A DNA stretch of 64,000 nt from Zobellia uliginosa (GTDB taxonomy: Bacteria; Bacteroidota; Bacteroidia; Flavobacteriales; Flavobacteriaceae). Location: positions 62,001 to 126,000 of the forward strand of contig NZ_JAHKPY010000006.1 of the NCBI RefSeq assembly GCF_018860745.1, written 5' to 3'. Below the pieces are notes generated by a model that did no database searches, was not told where the DNA came from, and was given only the letters and a program-made list of their open reading frames with translations. This document shows positions 17,630-26,128 of the stretch, piece by piece; positions within the stretch are counted from its first letter, which is position 1; every line of letters starts with the position of its first letter. The position numbers and the translations under genes were made by a program.

Positions 17630-18532
17630 TTAAAGTCCTATTCTAAATCCTGTTCTAAAGTAGAAACTAGGATTATCGTTTAATGTAAAAATATCATTTC
17701 TATCCTCATCCCTCAAAACGCCATCTTGAAATACTGTATGACCGGCGTACGCATAAAGAAACGTACTGGATGCCAATTTAAACTGATATCCTACCGTGAC
17801 CAGTGCTGCAGATGACGATACGGAAGAAGCACTTATAGTATTTGGTAGTACAATATTATTCTGCAAATTAACATAATAGCCATCAAAAATGAACTCCGTT
17901 TGAAATTGATGTCTTTCTTTAAGATGATATTTCATCCCGGTCTTGGGGATACCTACAACAAAACTCCAGTTTCTGTGAAAACGTTGTTCATAGTAAAAAA
18001 TAGGTATCGGTATGCGTAATGCTACCGTTGAATTATAGGCAAGACCCAAAACCAAAATACTAGGTTTTGAAACTTTCTTCTTTTCCTTCAGAAAACCTAT
18101 TGTGGAGTTTACGGAGAAATCTCCATTTTCTAAGGGGTTTGTTAATGTTGATGACAAACGCGGGGTAACTACACCTATAAATCGCCAATTAGGATTAAAT
18201 TTCCAGACGTAAGCCAAATTTAAATCTACGATATGAAATTGCTTTAATCCGGCACTACTAAAAGGTAGTTCTTTCTTTAAATGATATGCCAACCGATTGT
18301 ATTCTGCTCCTAAGACCAAATTATTGGAGTCCTTTATTGTAATGGGTACGTTCACCAGAAGTTTCATTCGGGACAATTCCGCATCCGAACCATTTTTTGG
18401 CATCATCATATATTCTGCCCTTACTACATCTGGAGTTTGGCTTAGACCTAAAAAAGACCCTATAAGAAAAAAGACAGTACAGGCAATAAATTTTCTGCTA
18501 TTCACCTTAATTCGCTTCGATATTATTGGCAT
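17630..18532 (-). CDS. DUF6268 outer-membrane protein
   Basis: A 300-residue protein with a signal peptide (about 1-27, ending GLSQ) and a body of alternating strands typical of an outer-membrane barrel (for example WRFIGVVTPRLSST, WSFVVGIPKTGM, FYFRTGFRIGL at the C-terminus). It fits DUF6268, whose function is unknown. ATG 18532 is chosen because the signal peptide begins there; it overlaps the end of the mscS gene by 26 bases. Position inside a channel/ABC/sigma-54 unit suggests an envelope role. Confidence 0.75.
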   Translation of the reverse strand: MPIISKRIKVNSRKFIACTVFFLIGSFLGLSQTPDVVRAEYMMMPKNGSDAELSRMKLLVNVPITIKDSNNLVLGAEYNRLAYHLKKELPFSSAGLKQFHIVDLNLAYVWKFNPNWRFIGVVTPRLSSTLTNPLENGDFSVNSTIGFLKEKKKVSKPSILVLGLAYNSTVALRIPIPIFYYEQRFHRNWSFVVGIPKTGMKYHLKERHQFQTEFIFDGYYVNLQNNIVLPNTISASSVSSSAALVTVGYQFKLASSTFLYAYAGHTVFQDGVLRDEDRNDIFTLNDNPSFYFRTGFRIGL

Positions 18533-19433
18533 TACTGTCTTGAAACGGTTTTTGGTGAATAATATGTATATCTCTTTGCGGAAAAGGTATAGAAATATTG
18601 TTCTTTCTAAATTCTGCATCTAATTTATAACGCATTTCACTCTTAATTTTGGGTACATTAAAACTATCTAGTGTATAAAAATTCATGCTAAACAGAAGTG
18701 CTGAATCTCCAAAATCCTCAAAAATCACAAATGGCTTAGGACTTTTTAATATCCCATTTTGGCCATCTGCAATGCTCTCTAAAATTTTGGTTGCCATAAC
18801 AACATCGCTACCGTATGCAATTCCGATTTTTACTTGCTCTCTTGTGGTTTTATGGTTTTGGGTATAGTTATAAATTATATCACTAATAAATTTGTGATTG
18901 GGAATAATAATTACCTTATCATCTCTTGTTATAGCCCTGGTCGTTCTAAGTTTGATTTCAAAAACCTTGCCTACCTTATTATCCACTTCAATAATATCAC
19001 CTACATGAAGTGATTTGTCAATAATAATAAATATACCTCCTATAACATCTTGAAAGAGTTCCTGGAGTGCTAAGCCAAGCCCAACGAAAAGTGCTGCAGA
19101 AGCCGTTAGAAGTAATGTTATGTCAATTCCTGCCGCACTCATCGTTAAGAGAATGACGACCATATACACTACATATCTAATAAATTTAAAGACACTAATG
19201 AACTTTAGTTTATCCTCTGCTTCCATGCGCTGCGTCAAAAGTATCCGCAACCATTTTAATACAAATCCAGTAAGCAAGAATACTACGGTAACGAGCAACA
19301 AAAGACCAATAGTAATATTTATGGAATTTTCACCTTCTCCATATCTAAGTCCCAGATTAAGAAATTCCTTGATCCCTCCCCAAATATCTTCTTCTATAAT
19401 TTCTTCTACCTTACTTTGCGTGTCTTGAATCAT
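18507..19433 (-). CDS. MscS-family mechanosensitive channel
   Basis: A 308-residue small-conductance mechanosensitive channel. It has about three helices in 40-150, with the pore helix LFVGLGLALQELFQDVIGGI, then a cytoplasmic vestibule domain from about 150. The gene ends FQDSNANNIEAN. A GTG start at 19451 is possible and overlaps the upstream permease stop, but ATG 19433 gives a cleaner join (2-base gap). It relieves turgor during osmotic downshock. Third gene of the unit. Confidence 0.9.
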   Translation of the reverse strand: MIQDTQSKVEEIIEEDIWGGIKEFLNLGLRYGEGENSINITIGLLLLVTVVFLLTGFVLKWLRILLTQRMEAEDKLKFISVFKFIRYVVYMVVILLTMSAAGIDITLLLTASAALFVGLGLALQELFQDVIGGIFIIIDKSLHVGDIIEVDNKVGKVFEIKLRTTRAITRDDKVIIIPNHKFISDIIYNYTQNHKTTREQVKIGIAYGSDVVMATKILESIADGQNGILKSPKPFVIFEDFGDSALLFSMNFYTLDSFNVPKIKSEMRYKLDAEFRKNNISIPFPQRDIHIIHQKPFQDSNANNIEAN

Positions 19434-19435
19434 GA

Positions 19436-20764
19436 TCAATACCTTAACCACTTGAACAACTCCTTATACGTTGGCTTCTTACCATACATAAGAATACCTA
19501 CCCTATAAATTTTTGCCGCTAGCCATACGATACCTATAAAAGTAACGATTAAAAGGATAATAGACGTAACCAATTCCCATACTGGAACACCACCTTCTCC
19601 TATACCTCCGGGAAGACGCATGAGCATAACAATAGGCGAGGTTAATGGGAACAAGGAAAAACCAACTGCTATAGGTCCGTGGGGATTACTAAAAACAGAA
19701 AAGAACCCCACGTATATAGCTAACATCAAGGGTAAAATAATAGGGAAAATAAATTGTTGCGTATCTGTTTCATTATCTACAGCAGCTCCTATTGCCGCAT
19801 AAATTGAGCTGTAAATAAGATAACCCAAAATAAAATATACAAGAAAAAAGGTAATGAGCATACCCCATGGAATCTTAAAAAGTTCTTGAGCGTATAATTG
19901 CATCGTATGATCAACAGATGGTAAACCAGGCCCTATATTAGGTGTTATTGCGGCACCGGAATTCATTGCCACCGGATCAATATCAAATACAGCAAACGAT
20001 ATAAGAAGCAGAAGACTTGCGGAAACAATCCAAATTGCAAATTGGGTTATGCCTGCCAAAGATGTACCTATAATTTTGCCCAACATAAGTTGAAAAGGTT
20101 TTACCGAAGAAATAATTACTTCAATAATTCGACTGGTTTTTTCCTCTATGACGCTTCTCATAACAAAGCCACCATAGATGATTATAAACATCATTATGAG
20201 ATAGCCAAAACCGCCACCAATAAAAGCCTTTATCTCATTTATACCCTTTAGGTTGGTCTCCCCCGAATAGGTTGCGGTATTCATTTCAAAATGAGTATCC
20301 ATCTTTGCGAAATCTTCAGCACTTATACCCATTTCTTGTAAACGCTCCTGTCTTAATCGTTCTTGAAAAGTATTCTCAAGACGTTCCACCACTTGCGTAG
20401 GCGGGGCATCTTTGGAATAGAAAAACGAATGTGACGTTACCGTTCTTAAATCAGAGTCTTGAGGAATATACAGAAGCCCATCAAAGCCTAAACCGGCAAC
20501 CGAGTCCTTTGCCTCTTCTAGAGTAACATCTTTAAAATCTACAAAAGTTGTGGTTCCACTAGGCACGAAATCATTTGAAAAAAATTTACTCTCGTTCAAT
20601 ATACCGATAACCCGAGATTCATTATCGTTCACCTTGGCTAAATAGGCTACCAAAATAACCATGGCAACCATGAGAATAGGACTTAAAAATGTCATTATTA
20701 CGAAGGACTTATTCCGCACCTTGGCCAAATACTCCCTTTTTATAATAAGTGGTAGTTTATTCAT
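19436..20764 (-). CDS. ABC-2 type permease (NatB-like)
   Basis: A 442-residue membrane subunit. One N-terminal helix (about 20-42) is followed by a large outside domain (about 45-180), then five or six helices (about 180-425). The signature block FVMRSVIEEKTSRIIEVIISSVKP is typical of NatB/ABC-2 proteins. With NatA it would form an exporter; sodium export is known for Bacillus NatAB, but the substrate is not shown here. It overlaps the ATPase gene by 8 bases. Confidence 0.9.
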   Translation of the reverse strand: MNKLPLIIKREYLAKVRNKSFVIMTFLSPILMVAMVILVAYLAKVNDNESRVIGILNESKFFSNDFVPSGTTTFVDFKDVTLEEAKDSVAGLGFDGLLYIPQDSDLRTVTSHSFFYSKDAPPTQVVERLENTFQERLRQERLQEMGISAEDFAKMDTHFEMNTATYSGETNLKGINEIKAFIGGGFGYLIMMFIIIYGGFVMRSVIEEKTSRIIEVIISSVKPFQLMLGKIIGTSLAGITQFAIWIVSASLLLLISFAVFDIDPVAMNSGAAITPNIGPGLPSVDHTMQLYAQELFKIPWGMLITFFLVYFILGYLIYSSIYAAIGAAVDNETDTQQFIFPIILPLMLAIYVGFFSVFSNPHGPIAVGFSLFPLTSPIVMLMRLPGGIGEGGVPVWELVTSIILLIVTFIGIVWLAAKIYRVGILMYGKKPTYKELFKWLRY

Positions 20765-21698
20765 TTACACCTTTGCTTTTGCTTTGTACCGCTTGTATAA
20801 AAATATCACTTGTAGACGGAATGGTCTCAACAAAGTGATTAATGTTAGCTTTTGAAGAAAGATAGGTCAATATTTCACGAGAATCGTTTGTAGGCAATTG
20901 TAGTGTTAGGTTCAACTGATTTTCTACAGAATCAAATTGAGAGGTATTGATCGTAAACTTATCTGTGAGTCCCTTTAAAAGTATGTCACCATTGTTCGTT
21001 TCCAATCCAACTTTAAAAATGTTATTTTTATACGCTTTCTTAATCTCGGATAATCTACCATCCAATATTTTTTCGGAGCGATGTATTAGTGCAATATATT
21101 CACAAAGTTCCTCTACGGATTCCATCCTATGGGTAGAAAATATTATAGAAGTTCCGTTCTCCTTTAACTTAAGAATCTCCTCTTTTATAATGTTGGCATT
21201 AATAGGGTCAAATCCACTAAAGGGCTCATCAAATATCAAGAGTTTTGGCTCGTGTAATACAGTTACAATAAACTGTATTTTTTGCGCCATACCTTTGGAA
21301 AGTTCTTGAATTTTTTTGTTCCACCAATCTCCTATTTCTAAACGTTCGAACCAAAATTTGAGTCTTTTTTTTGCTTCAGCCTTAGATAGGCCTTTCAATT
21401 GTGCAAGATATAAGGCTTGCTCTCCCACCTTCATGCTTTTATACAGCCCTCTTTCTTCTGGCAAGTACCCAATTTGGGCAATGTGCTCCGCTTTTAGCGG
21501 TTCTCCATCAAACAAAACCTCACCCTTGTCAGGGTATGTAATTTGATTAATAATTCTAATGAGAGTAGTCTTCCCGGCACCGTTAGGGCCTAGAAGACCG
21601 TAAATACTATTTTTAGGAATCTCTAAAGAAACTTTATTAAGAGCTGTATAATCCCCAAATTGTTTGGTGACCTCCTTAGTGACCAAAATATTGTTCAT
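20757..21698 (-). CDS. ABC transporter ATPase (NatA-like)
   Basis: A 313-residue ATPase. Walker A is GPNGAGKTT (about 38-46), Q-loop GYLPEER, signature LSKGMAQK, Walker B LLIFDEPFSG and the switch His in STHRM. The C-terminal 80 residues form the extra domain common in ABC-2 ATPases. It is the first gene of a five-gene, minus-strand unit: ATPase, permease, MscS, DUF6268 protein and sigma-54 activator. A -7 box lies just upstream at 21713-21720. Confidence 0.92.
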   Translation of the reverse strand: MNNILVTKEVTKQFGDYTALNKVSLEIPKNSIYGLLGPNGAGKTTLIRIINQITYPDKGEVLFDGEPLKAEHIAQIGYLPEERGLYKSMKVGEQALYLAQLKGLSKAEAKKRLKFWFERLEIGDWWNKKIQELSKGMAQKIQFIVTVLHEPKLLIFDEPFSGFDPINANIIKEEILKLKENGTSIIFSTHRMESVEELCEYIALIHRSEKILDGRLSEIKKAYKNNIFKVGLETNNGDILLKGLTDKFTINTSQFDSVENQLNLTLQLPTNDSREILTYLSSKANINHFVETIPSTSDIFIQAVQSKSKGVNE

Positions 21699-21712
21699 GC
21701 AAGCAATTTTGT

Positions 21713-21720
21713 CAAAGATA
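21713..21720 (-). promoter_or_regulatory. -7 box of the ABC/MscS/sigma-54 unit
   Basis: The minus strand reads TATCTTTG, 14 bases before ATG 21698, an exact TAnnTTTG match. The leader would be about 10 bases. Confidence 0.5.
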
Positions 21721-21752
21721 GTTTTTTGTCTTCACAAGACATTACCAATGTC

Positions 21753-21795
21753 CCTAAAAACAAAACCCACCCTTAAGTAAATCAAGGATGGGAAA
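21753..21795 (-). terminator. Second terminator downstream of dnaJ
   Basis: On the minus strand CCCATCCTT / AAGGGTGGG (one T-G pair) is followed by TTTTGTTTTTAGG. It backs up the dnaJ-proximal hairpin at 21806-21841 and separates grpE-dnaJ from the NatAB unit. Confidence 0.7.
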
Positions 21796-21805
21796 AAAAT
21801 TGCTA

Positions 21806-21841
21806 TGAAAAAGAAAATTAATATTGGTAATCCAATATTAA
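21806..21841 (-). terminator. Terminator of grpE-dnaJ
   Basis: Perfect 10-bp inverted repeat TTAATATTGG / CCAATATTAA (21818-21841) with a 4-base loop, followed on the minus strand by TTTTCTTTTTC. It lies 42 bases after the dnaJ stop. Confidence 0.75.
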
Positions 21842-21882
21842 ACCAAATATACGTTTTTTATTTAAAACGCATTCAATGGTGG

Positions 21883-23013
21883 TTATGAGAACATATCCTT
21901 TACTTTTTCAAAGAAAGACTTATCAGATTTCTCAGGTTTTGGTTCAAAATTTTCATTGTTCTGCATTCTTTCAAAGAACTCTTTTTGTTCTTTGTTCAAC
22001 TCCTTTGGAGTCCAAACGTTTACGTGAACCAATAGGTCTCCACTACCGTAACCATTTAGGCTTGATATACCTTTACCTCTTAATCTTAAAATTTTACCAG
22101 ATTGAATTCCGGATTCCAATTTTATACGAACTTTTCCACTAACGGCATCAATCTCTTTAGATGTTCCTAGAACTGCCTCAGAAAAACTTATGTACAAATC
22201 ATAATGAAGGTTATCTCCTTCACGTTTTAGAGTCTCATGGTCTAACGTCTCAATAGCCACCAATAAATCGCCTGGTACTCCGTTACCTGGCGCATCATTA
22301 CCTTTATTGGGAACCTTTAACTGCATACCATCCTCTACCCCGGCCGGAATATTAATAGCAACCGTTTCCTCGGAGACTTTAAGTCCTTGAGCATCTGCAT
22401 CACTAGGTTTCTTATCCAAAATCTGGCCACTGCCACCACAAGTACTACAGGTAGCTGCAGTTTGCATACGGCCAAGAATTGTATTGGTAATCTTGGTAAC
22501 CTGACCAGCACCTCCGCAGGTTCCGCATGTTTTATAAGTAACACCGCTTGCCTGAATTTTTCTTTTGACCTTTATTTTCTTCTCTACTCCATTAGCAACT
22601 TCTTCTAGGGTTAATTTTACGCGAATACGCAAATTGCTTCCTTTAACCCTACGTTGACCGCCGCCAAAGCCGCCGCCGCCGAAACCACCAAAACCACCCC
22701 CGCCACCGCCGAAAGCGCTGCCGAAAATGTCTCCGAACTGACTGAAGATATCATCCATGTTCATTCCGCCGCCACCAAAACCGCCAGAACCGTCAAAAGC
22801 GCCATGTCCAAACTGGTCATAACGTGCTTTTTTGTCAGGATTGCTCAAAACCTCATATGCTTCTGCAGATTTCTTGAACAATTCTTCAGCCTTGGTATCG
22901 CCAGGGTTTTTATCCGGGTGATGCTCCAATGCTTTTTTTCGATAGGCCTTTTTTATTTCCGCTGCGCTGGCACTTTTACTAATGCCAAGTACTTCATAAT
23001 AATCTTCCTTCAT
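21883..23013 (-). CDS. dnaJ: Chaperone DnaJ with a reduced zinc domain
   Basis: A 376-residue J-domain co-chaperone that delivers substrates to DnaK and stimulates its ATPase. The J domain is in 5-66, with HPD at 32-34. A Gly/Phe-rich linker (about 70-120) is encoded by a GC-rich stretch. Only two CXXCXGXG motifs are present, C163/C166 and C189/C192; canonical DnaJ has four. By position these are motifs 2 and 3, which form zinc centre II, while motifs 1 and 4 (centre I) are missing. The C-terminal substrate domains are intact. It is 9 bases after grpE. Confidence 0.95.
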   Translation of the reverse strand: MKEDYYEVLGISKSASAAEIKKAYRKKALEHHPDKNPGDTKAEELFKKSAEAYEVLSNPDKKARYDQFGHGAFDGSGGFGGGGMNMDDIFSQFGDIFGSAFGGGGGGFGGFGGGGFGGGQRRVKGSNLRIRVKLTLEEVANGVEKKIKVKRKIQASGVTYKTCGTCGGAGQVTKITNTILGRMQTAATCSTCGGSGQILDKKPSDADAQGLKVSEETVAINIPAGVEDGMQLKVPNKGNDAPGNGVPGDLLVAIETLDHETLKREGDNLHYDLYISFSEAVLGTSKEIDAVSGKVRIKLESGIQSGKILRLRGKGISSLNGYGSGDLLVHVNVWTPKELNKEQKEFFERMQNNENFEPKPEKSDKSFFEKVKDMFS

Positions 23014-23022
23014 CCTTGATTT

Positions 23023-23568
23023 TTAGTTTCCTACAACCACTTTAGGGTGACGAATAATTCTATCACCAAGTTTAAATCCTTTTTCAACGACATCGACAAT
23101 CTTGCCTTTCAGTTTTTTATTTGGTGCCGGTATTTGCGTAATAGCCTCGTGCAAATCAGCATCAAAAGCATCTCCTGGCTCTGCATGCACCTCTTCTAAT
23201 CCTTTTGATTTCAAGGTTTCGCGGAACTTAACTCTAATCAACTCTACCCCTTTGAACATTTCTTTGTCCTCAGACTTGGCCATCTCTTTTAAAGCACGCT
23301 CAAAATCATCCAAAACCGGTAACATGGAAACCATGATTTCCTGTCCGGCAGTTTTGAATAACTCTACCCGTTCTTTTGAAGTTCTTCTTTTAAAGTTCTC
23401 GAACTCAGCAAACAACCGAAGAAATTTATCTTTTTCCTTCGCAAGGTCTTCCCTTAGCTGTTCTTCTACACTTAGTTCTTCTTGCTCTATATTGCCCTCA
23501 GACGTTGCTTCAGCTTGGTCCTTGTCCAATACTTCGTCAATGTCTTCTGTATTTTGTTTATCGCTCAT
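23023..23568 (-). CDS. grpE: Nucleotide exchange factor GrpE
   Basis: A 181-residue DnaK nucleotide-exchange factor. An acidic N-terminus (about 1-45) is followed by a long coiled coil with RLFAEFENFKRRTSKER, then the beta domain with PGDAFDADLHEAI and VEKGFKLGDRIIRHPKVVV. It is the first gene of grpE-dnaJ, with a 9-base gap. dnaK is not in the window. A -7 box lies upstream; no heat-shock CIRCE repeat was found. Confidence 0.95.
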   Translation of the reverse strand: MSDKQNTEDIDEVLDKDQAEATSEGNIEQEELSVEEQLREDLAKEKDKFLRLFAEFENFKRRTSKERVELFKTAGQEIMVSMLPVLDDFERALKEMAKSEDKEMFKGVELIRVKFRETLKSKGLEEVHAEPGDAFDADLHEAITQIPAPNKKLKGKIVDVVEKGFKLGDRIIRHPKVVVGN

Positions 23569-23603
23569 TTGTGATACAATTTGAATTCTCGTGATTAGGT
23601 TGG

Positions 23604-23636
23604 CAAAAGTACTGCCATTTCTTTAAAAATGTCAAA
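23604..23636 (-). promoter_or_regulatory. grpE-dnaJ promoter
   Basis: On the minus strand TTTG (23636-23633), a 21-base spacer, then TACTTTTG (23611-23604), 35 bases before ATG 23568. It is a housekeeping-type promoter; no heat-shock element was recognised. Confidence 0.5.
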
Positions 23637-23715
23637 ATGTCATTAAAAAAGAAAGTACATTCTGTCTCTTTATACTTGTCCAACGGTAATCTGCCAACTT
23701 ATAAAATGTACTGCA

Positions 23716-23744
23716 TAAAAAAACACCTGCAAATTGCAGGTGTT
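23716..23744 (-). terminator. Terminator of the epimerase gene
   Basis: On the minus strand ACACCTGCAA / TTGCAGGTGT arms are followed by TTTTTTATG. It lies 30 bases after the epimerase stop. Confidence 0.85.
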
Positions 23745-23773
23745 CCACATGTTTCCTTTTTTTTAAAATCAAT

Positions 23774-24739
23774 CTATGAAATGTACTCTTTAGAAAGCGT
23801 ACCTATACCAGGCGTGTCAGAACATTCAGAACCCTTATACAGAGATTCTAGAGCTACGCAGACATTAGGAAAGATAAAATTAAAACCTTCTTCTTCAATT
23901 TTCTTACAACTTACTCGCTGGCTAGCGAATAATAGATAGGACATTTTACCTAAAATCATTTGCATTGCAAACTTGGGTATATTGGGCAGTACCAAAGGTC
24001 TTTCCAGAACTTTGGCTATCTCCTTAACAAGTTTGTTATTTGTAACAGGATTTGGACCTACACCATTATATACTCCTTCTAGACCGTATGCTAGGACAAA
24101 CATAAAAATACGTGCTAAATCTGCAATATGCACCCAAGACTGCCACTGTTGGCCGCTACCGAATGCAGCACCTACATAATTCTTAACCGGTTTTGCCATC
24201 TCTGGAAGCGCACCTCCCTTGCAGGACATTACCAAACCTATTCTAACTTTGGCTACCTTAAAATCAAAACTTTTGAATTTATCCGTTTCCTTTTCCCAAA
24301 CCTCTACCACTTCTCCCAAAAAACTATCATCTACAGCAGTTTCACTTTCCGTATAGAACTTGCTCAAAGAATTAGGATATCTACCAGTTGCAGAAGCAGA
24401 AACAAAAGAGGTGATTTTACTAGTGTCTACTTTTGAAAGTGCATCATGTAAGGTACGTAAGGAATTAACCCTACTAGAAATTATTACCTTTCTATAACTA
24501 GAGGTCCATCTTTTGGAAATGGTAGCTCCCGCTAAATTAATAATCGCGGAAACCCCGTCAAAACAATCCAAATCGATTTCGGCTTTGTCCGGATTCCAAT
24601 AATAACCTTGAAAGTTGGGCTCTGAAGTAATTTTACTTTTACTGGTGGTAAGATAGTTTACAGCAATATTCTTCTTGTGACATTGCTCTACAATTGCACT
24701 GCCTACCAGACCTGTTGCCCCTGTAATCAGTATTCTCAT
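23774..24739 (-). CDS. TIGR01777-family NAD-dependent epimerase/dehydratase
   Basis: A 321-residue Rossmann-fold protein of the TIGR01777 (YfcH-like) group. It opens with MRILITGATGLVGSA, the dinucleotide site, and has SASATGRYPN and the conserved block GSGQQWQSWVHIADLAR. The C-terminal DUF1731 domain (about 270-321) is present. Family members are often called cell-division inhibitor SulA by error; the true substrate is unknown. The -7 box at 24744-24751 nearly touches the ATG, so the message may be leaderless or start inside the gene. Confidence 0.88.
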   Translation of the reverse strand: MRILITGATGLVGSAIVEQCHKKNIAVNYLTTSKSKITSEPNFQGYYWNPDKAEIDLDCFDGVSAIINLAGATISKRWTSSYRKVIISSRVNSLRTLHDALSKVDTSKITSFVSASATGRYPNSLSKFYTESETAVDDSFLGEVVEVWEKETDKFKSFDFKVAKVRIGLVMSCKGGALPEMAKPVKNYVGAAFGSGQQWQSWVHIADLARIFMFVLAYGLEGVYNGVGPNPVTNNKLVKEIAKVLERPLVLPNIPKFAMQMILGKMSYLLFASQRVSCKKIEEEGFNFIFPNVCVALESLYKGSECSDTPGIGTLSKEYIS

Positions 24740-24743
24740 ACTT

Positions 24744-24751
24744 CAAAGATA
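24744..24751 (-). promoter_or_regulatory. -7 box touching the epimerase start codon
   Basis: The minus strand reads TATCTTTG with only 4 bases to ATG 24739. If used, transcription would begin at or near the start codon. Confidence 0.35.
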
Positions 24752-24866
24752 TGGGATTTGTAAACCACCTGACTATCATTTAATTCCGATTTAACACTAA
24801 TGAGCGCTTATATGTTAAGAAACACCGTTATGACGCTTCTTATTAACTTTTCCTTAGCACCAAAAG

Positions 24867-25526
24867 TTACTTTCTAGCCCTTAACATCTCTCTCTTTCCT
24901 GGAGGGCCAGGTAAACGTTCTACCTCAAAACCAACGGCGATCATGGCTCTCCTAACACTCCCTTTTGCTGCATATGTAACCAGAACACCATGCTTTTTCA
25001 TAGCGTGGTACATTTTAGCGAAGATTTCTTCGGTCCACAACTCGGGTTGCACTCTTGCACCGAACGCATCAAAATAAACAAGGTCAAAAATATTTTCATC
25101 GGTTATATCAGCAAACAATTTCTGTTCTTTATTGAGAATAAAATTTTCAGAAATCAAAATATCACTCTCCCATGGGGATACATGCATTTTTTCTAAATCT
25201 TTTTGAAATTCCTCAGCTTTCAATTCAGAAATATAATCAAGTTGTTGTATTTCTTCTACCGAGACCGGGTAGGCTTCTACACCTGTATATCTAACTTCCG
25301 TATTGTTTTTTTTAGATTCGATATAGGTGATTACAGCGTTGAGGCCAGTACCAAAACCAATTTCAAGGACATTTACTTTCTTTCCAAAAAAGAGGGAAAG
25401 CCCATGTTTAATAAAAACGTGATATGCTTCTTGCACAGCACCATGCTTAGAATGGTACTGCTCATCCCATTCAGAAATCTGAATGGTCTTAGACCCATCT
25501 CCCGTAGTAATTATCTTTCTCTCCAA
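24867..25526 (-). CDS. mnmD: tRNA (mnm5s2U34) methyltransferase MnmD
   Basis: A 219-residue SAM-dependent methyltransferase for the wobble uridine of certain tRNAs, equal to the MnmC methylase domain without its oxidase half. Family blocks seen are HSKHGAVQEAYHVFI, VNVLEIGFGTGLNAV (SAM loop), FDLVYFDAFGARVQPELW, and the end VERLPGPPGKREMLRA. The start is TTG 25526; MERKIITTGDGS matches the family's beginning and no ATG fits. It begins just after the stop of the DUF4920 gene on the same strand, so the two are likely co-transcribed. Confidence 0.93.
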   Translation of the reverse strand: MERKIITTGDGSKTIQISEWDEQYHSKHGAVQEAYHVFIKHGLSLFFGKKVNVLEIGFGTGLNAVITYIESKKNNTEVRYTGVEAYPVSVEEIQQLDYISELKAEEFQKDLEKMHVSPWESDILISENFILNKEQKLFADITDENIFDLVYFDAFGARVQPELWTEEIFAKMYHAMKKHGVLVTYAAKGSVRRAMIAVGFEVERLPGPPGKREMLRARK

Positions 25527-25527
25527 A

Positions 25528-26022
25528 CTAGTTGTTTTCTATCAAAACTCCATCCGCTTCAAAACCAAAGGTTTTCTTAGGTTCCTTAATTTCATCAATT
25601 TTAGATTGACATTCACCCCCATCCTTTGCATAATGTTTTTGGTCTTCAACACTCATTGCCTCTACATATGCATAACCGTTTACAACAACATCTTTTCCGG
25701 CAATATCACTTGGCATAAAAAAACCATAATCCTTAAAACGGACCATTGTCTCTTGCCCATTGTTCAACTGCAATTTCATCCAACAGCCTTTTACCTTGCA
25801 GACCTCTGTTACTTTAGCCTTGAATTTTGTGCGGAGCGTATCATTAGTCTGCATTTTATTAAACCTATCGTCCATTTGGGCATCACTTAGTACATTACCT
25901 AAATCTAAGTTTGCACCAATAGTACTATAGGTAACACCATCATAGGTTACCTTTTCCGCTTCTTGCCCTCTACAGGTCAATACCACCGTAAATACCGCAA
26001 GTAAAATGTTAAATAGACGCAT
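25528..26022 (-). CDS. DUF4920 exported protein
   Basis: A 164-residue exported protein. An N-terminal signal (MRLFNILLAVFTVVLTC) precedes an OB-like domain with CKVKGCWMKLQL and MVRFKDYGFFMP, which marks DUF4920. Cys17 may be a lipid site, but the -1 residue is Thr, so an ordinary signal cleavage is also possible. An in-frame start at 26061 adds 13 residues; ATG 26022 starts the signal directly. No function is known. It lies 2 bases upstream of mnmD. Confidence 0.8.
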   Translation of the reverse strand: MRLFNILLAVFTVVLTCRGQEAEKVTYDGVTYSTIGANLDLGNVLSDAQMDDRFNKMQTNDTLRTKFKAKVTEVCKVKGCWMKLQLNNGQETMVRFKDYGFFMPSDIAGKDVVVNGYAYVEAMSVEDQKHYAKDGGECQSKIDEIKEPKKTFGFEADGVLIENN

Positions 26023-26128
26023 TTCCAATAAAAATTTAATGAGTACTACAAAACTGGTCATTTTTCAACGAAAAAAGAAGAACAGGTAAGGATAAATCAT
26101 TATTTTTAATCCTTTAATTCAAAAAGTT

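Noticed and set aside
22650-22790. GC-rich repeat that could look like a simple-sequence element
   Set aside because: It encodes the Gly/Phe linker of DnaJ in frame, so it is explained by the protein.
22654-23019. Long plus-strand frame opposite the DnaJ Gly/Phe-rich region
   Set aside because: It is an antisense frame caused by the GC-rich, repetitive codons of the Gly/Phe linker. The minus strand carries a clear DnaJ.
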